Shown here: piece by piece, positions 63,215-64,000 of the stretch
Numbering within the stretch: the first letter of the stretch is position 1
Layout of the letters: the number at the start of each line of letters is the position of its first letter
NCBI GenBank assembly: GCA_002842515.1
Contig: PHDC01000001.1
Coordinates: 1,426,001-1,490,000 of the forward strand
Length of the DNA stretch: 64,000 nt
Origin: Bacteroidetes bacterium HGW-Bacteroidetes-5
GTDB taxonomy: Bacteria; Bacteroidota; Bacteroidia; Bacteroidales; UBA932
Direction of reading: 5' to 3'
The notes under the pieces: generated by a model
What the model saw: only the letters and a program-made list of their open reading frames with translations
Told to the model about the DNA's origin: nothing
The model's database searches: none
Program-made: the position numbers and the translations under genes

Positions 63215-64000
63215 TTATTTACTTATTACAAGAGCGTCGGCAACAACCTCTGCAATTGTCTTTATTGTAACTCCCAATTTGTAGGTGTGGTTAATTTGAA
63301 GGAGCTGGTCTACACAATTATGGCAAGGTGTAATTACAATCTTTGCACCTGTTGCTTTAATCTGGTTCGCCTTAATCTCTCCAATTTTCAACCTTCTGTC
63401 GTTGTATTCACTCATAGCAAGGGCGCCACCGCCTCCACCGCAACAGAAGTTATCCTCTCCATAAGGGGTCATCTCTGTTATATCCGAAACAGAACTTTCT
63501 ACAACAAATCTTACCTCTTTCATCAATCCTCCATTTCTTACCAGATTACACGGATCGTGAATCGTGTGCTTCTCATTGACAAGTGACTTATCTAGTTTAA
63601 TCCTTCCTGACCTGATATACTCTCCGATTAATTCAACAACAGTAATATTGTCAAAATCATAACTTTTTTTGAGATAATTGGGACCCTCCCATCTGTGAGC
63701 TCTTGAGCCGTGCCCGCACTCCCCGAGTATAAGTCTTTTCCCTCTTAAATTCTTTATCTCGTCATAAAGATATCCGGCAATCTGTGCAGCCTCAACTTTG
63801 TTTCCGTTAAAAAAGCCATAGTTGGTAACATCATAGAACTTTGATGATAGTGTCCAACTCTCGCCTGCAGCGTAAAATACTTTTGCGATAGCGCTTATTG
63901 AGAGGGGAAAAAATTTTGGCTCCCTTGGGTTAAGTGTGTAGAATACCTCCTTATCAAATTCGTTAAGGGGAATTCTTGCATTCTCGTCTCCCATTTCGTC
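63215..64000 (-). CDS. CCG-domain iron-sulfur oxidoreductase (HdrB/GlcF-like), 5' part outside the window
   Basis: The frame stays open to the window edge, so the 262 visible residues are probably the C-terminal part of a longer protein. An internal ATG at 63994 would give 259 residues. The cysteine-rich domain found in heterodisulfide reductase, GlcF, GlpC and LutA is visible: ILGECGHGSRAHR in the first repeat, HDPCNLVRNGG in the second, then NFCCGGGGGALAM and TPCHNCVDQ. The first repeat lacks the full CCG motif. The redox partner is not visible. An amino-terminal 2x[4Fe-4S] domain would be expected beyond the edge. Confidence 0.8.
   Translation of the reverse strand, partial: DEMGDENARIPLNEFDKEVFYTLNPREPKFFPLSISAIAKVFYAAGESWTLSSKFYDVTNYGFFNGNKVEAAQIAGYLYDEIKNLRGKRLILGECGHGSRAHRWEGPNYLKKSYDFDNITVVELIGEYIRSGRIKLDKSLVNEKHTIHDPCNLVRNGGLMKEVRFVVESSVSDITEMTPYGEDNFCCGGGGGALAMSEYNDRRLKIGEIKANQIKATGAKIVITPCHNCVDQLLQINHTYKLGVTIKTIAEVVADALVISK

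Noticed and set aside
1-64000. CRISPR arrays, tRNA or rRNA genes, insertion sequences, prophage, SusC/SusD pairs
   Set aside because: None was recognised on reading both strands; intergenic regions are too short or lack the needed structure.

Overview
The window looks like a chromosomal segment of a Bacteroidota bacterium, probably order Bacteroidales. The DNA is moderately AT-rich and Shine-Dalgarno-like sites are mostly absent. Many genes are preceded by the Bacteroidota -7 promoter motif TAnnTTTG. The gene families also fit: LruC-domain lipoproteins, SCCV-type lipoproteins, DUF2461, an OprO/P-like porin, LytTR regulators and TetR-TolC-HlyD-ABC export operons. I found no rRNA, tRNA, CRISPR array, insertion sequence or phage gene. 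The only gene-free stretch over 300 bases is 16567-16967.

Layout. 1-10670: a partial membrane LytTR regulator and a small TolQ/MotA-like membrane protein, a three-PAS hybrid histidine kinase, DUF2461, a class V aminotransferase, CstA, an unknown membrane protein and an SLC13 permease. 10703-16566 (minus strand): a phosphate block made of DUF47/PhoU-like protein, a PiT phosphate transporter fused to a LuxR-type DNA-binding domain, a phosphate-selective porin, a lamin-tail lipoprotein and two adjacent CYTH/CYTH-like proteins, closed by a hairpin terminator. Upstream of it lies an intergenic region carrying a repeated 9-mer. 16968-29512: glycosyltransferases surrounding a complete methyl cycle (metH, metF, ahcY), followed by pabC-like and pabB genes divergent from pabA; together these make one-carbon and folate-precursor functions. 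29490-36355 (minus): a seven-gene TetR-TolC-HlyD-ABC-ABC-permease-permease export operon with a palindrome in front of the tetR gene. 36477-40131: two LruC-domain lipoproteins.

40164-61928: a large surface-polysaccharide locus. It contains a methyltransferase, many glycosyltransferases including three tandem GT4 paralogues, and a GT11 fucosyltransferase. A minus-strand assembly operon follows: receiver, sugar-phosphate transferase with a receiver-like N-terminus, TolC-like protein, chain-length co-polymerase with a decayed kinase domain, O-antigen ligase/polymerase, GT2 and flippase. A second operon, ugd-uxs-receiver/histidine kinase, makes UDP-glucuronate and UDP-xylose and carries its own sensor. 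62018-64000: a class V aminotransferase of cysteine-desulfurase type and the C-terminal part of a CCG-domain iron-sulfur oxidoreductase that runs off the window.

The most unusual items are: (1) the PiT-LuxR fusion within a phosphate/triphosphate gene block, together with the repeated motif upstream; (2) the interleaving of two-component signalling parts with polysaccharide assembly genes (stand-alone receiver, pseudo-receiver fused to the initiating transferase, kinase in the UDP-xylose operon); and (3) a perfect 15-bp inverted repeat carrying a -7 box on both strands in front of ugd. All functions are inferred from reading the proteins and DNA by eye; no database search was run.
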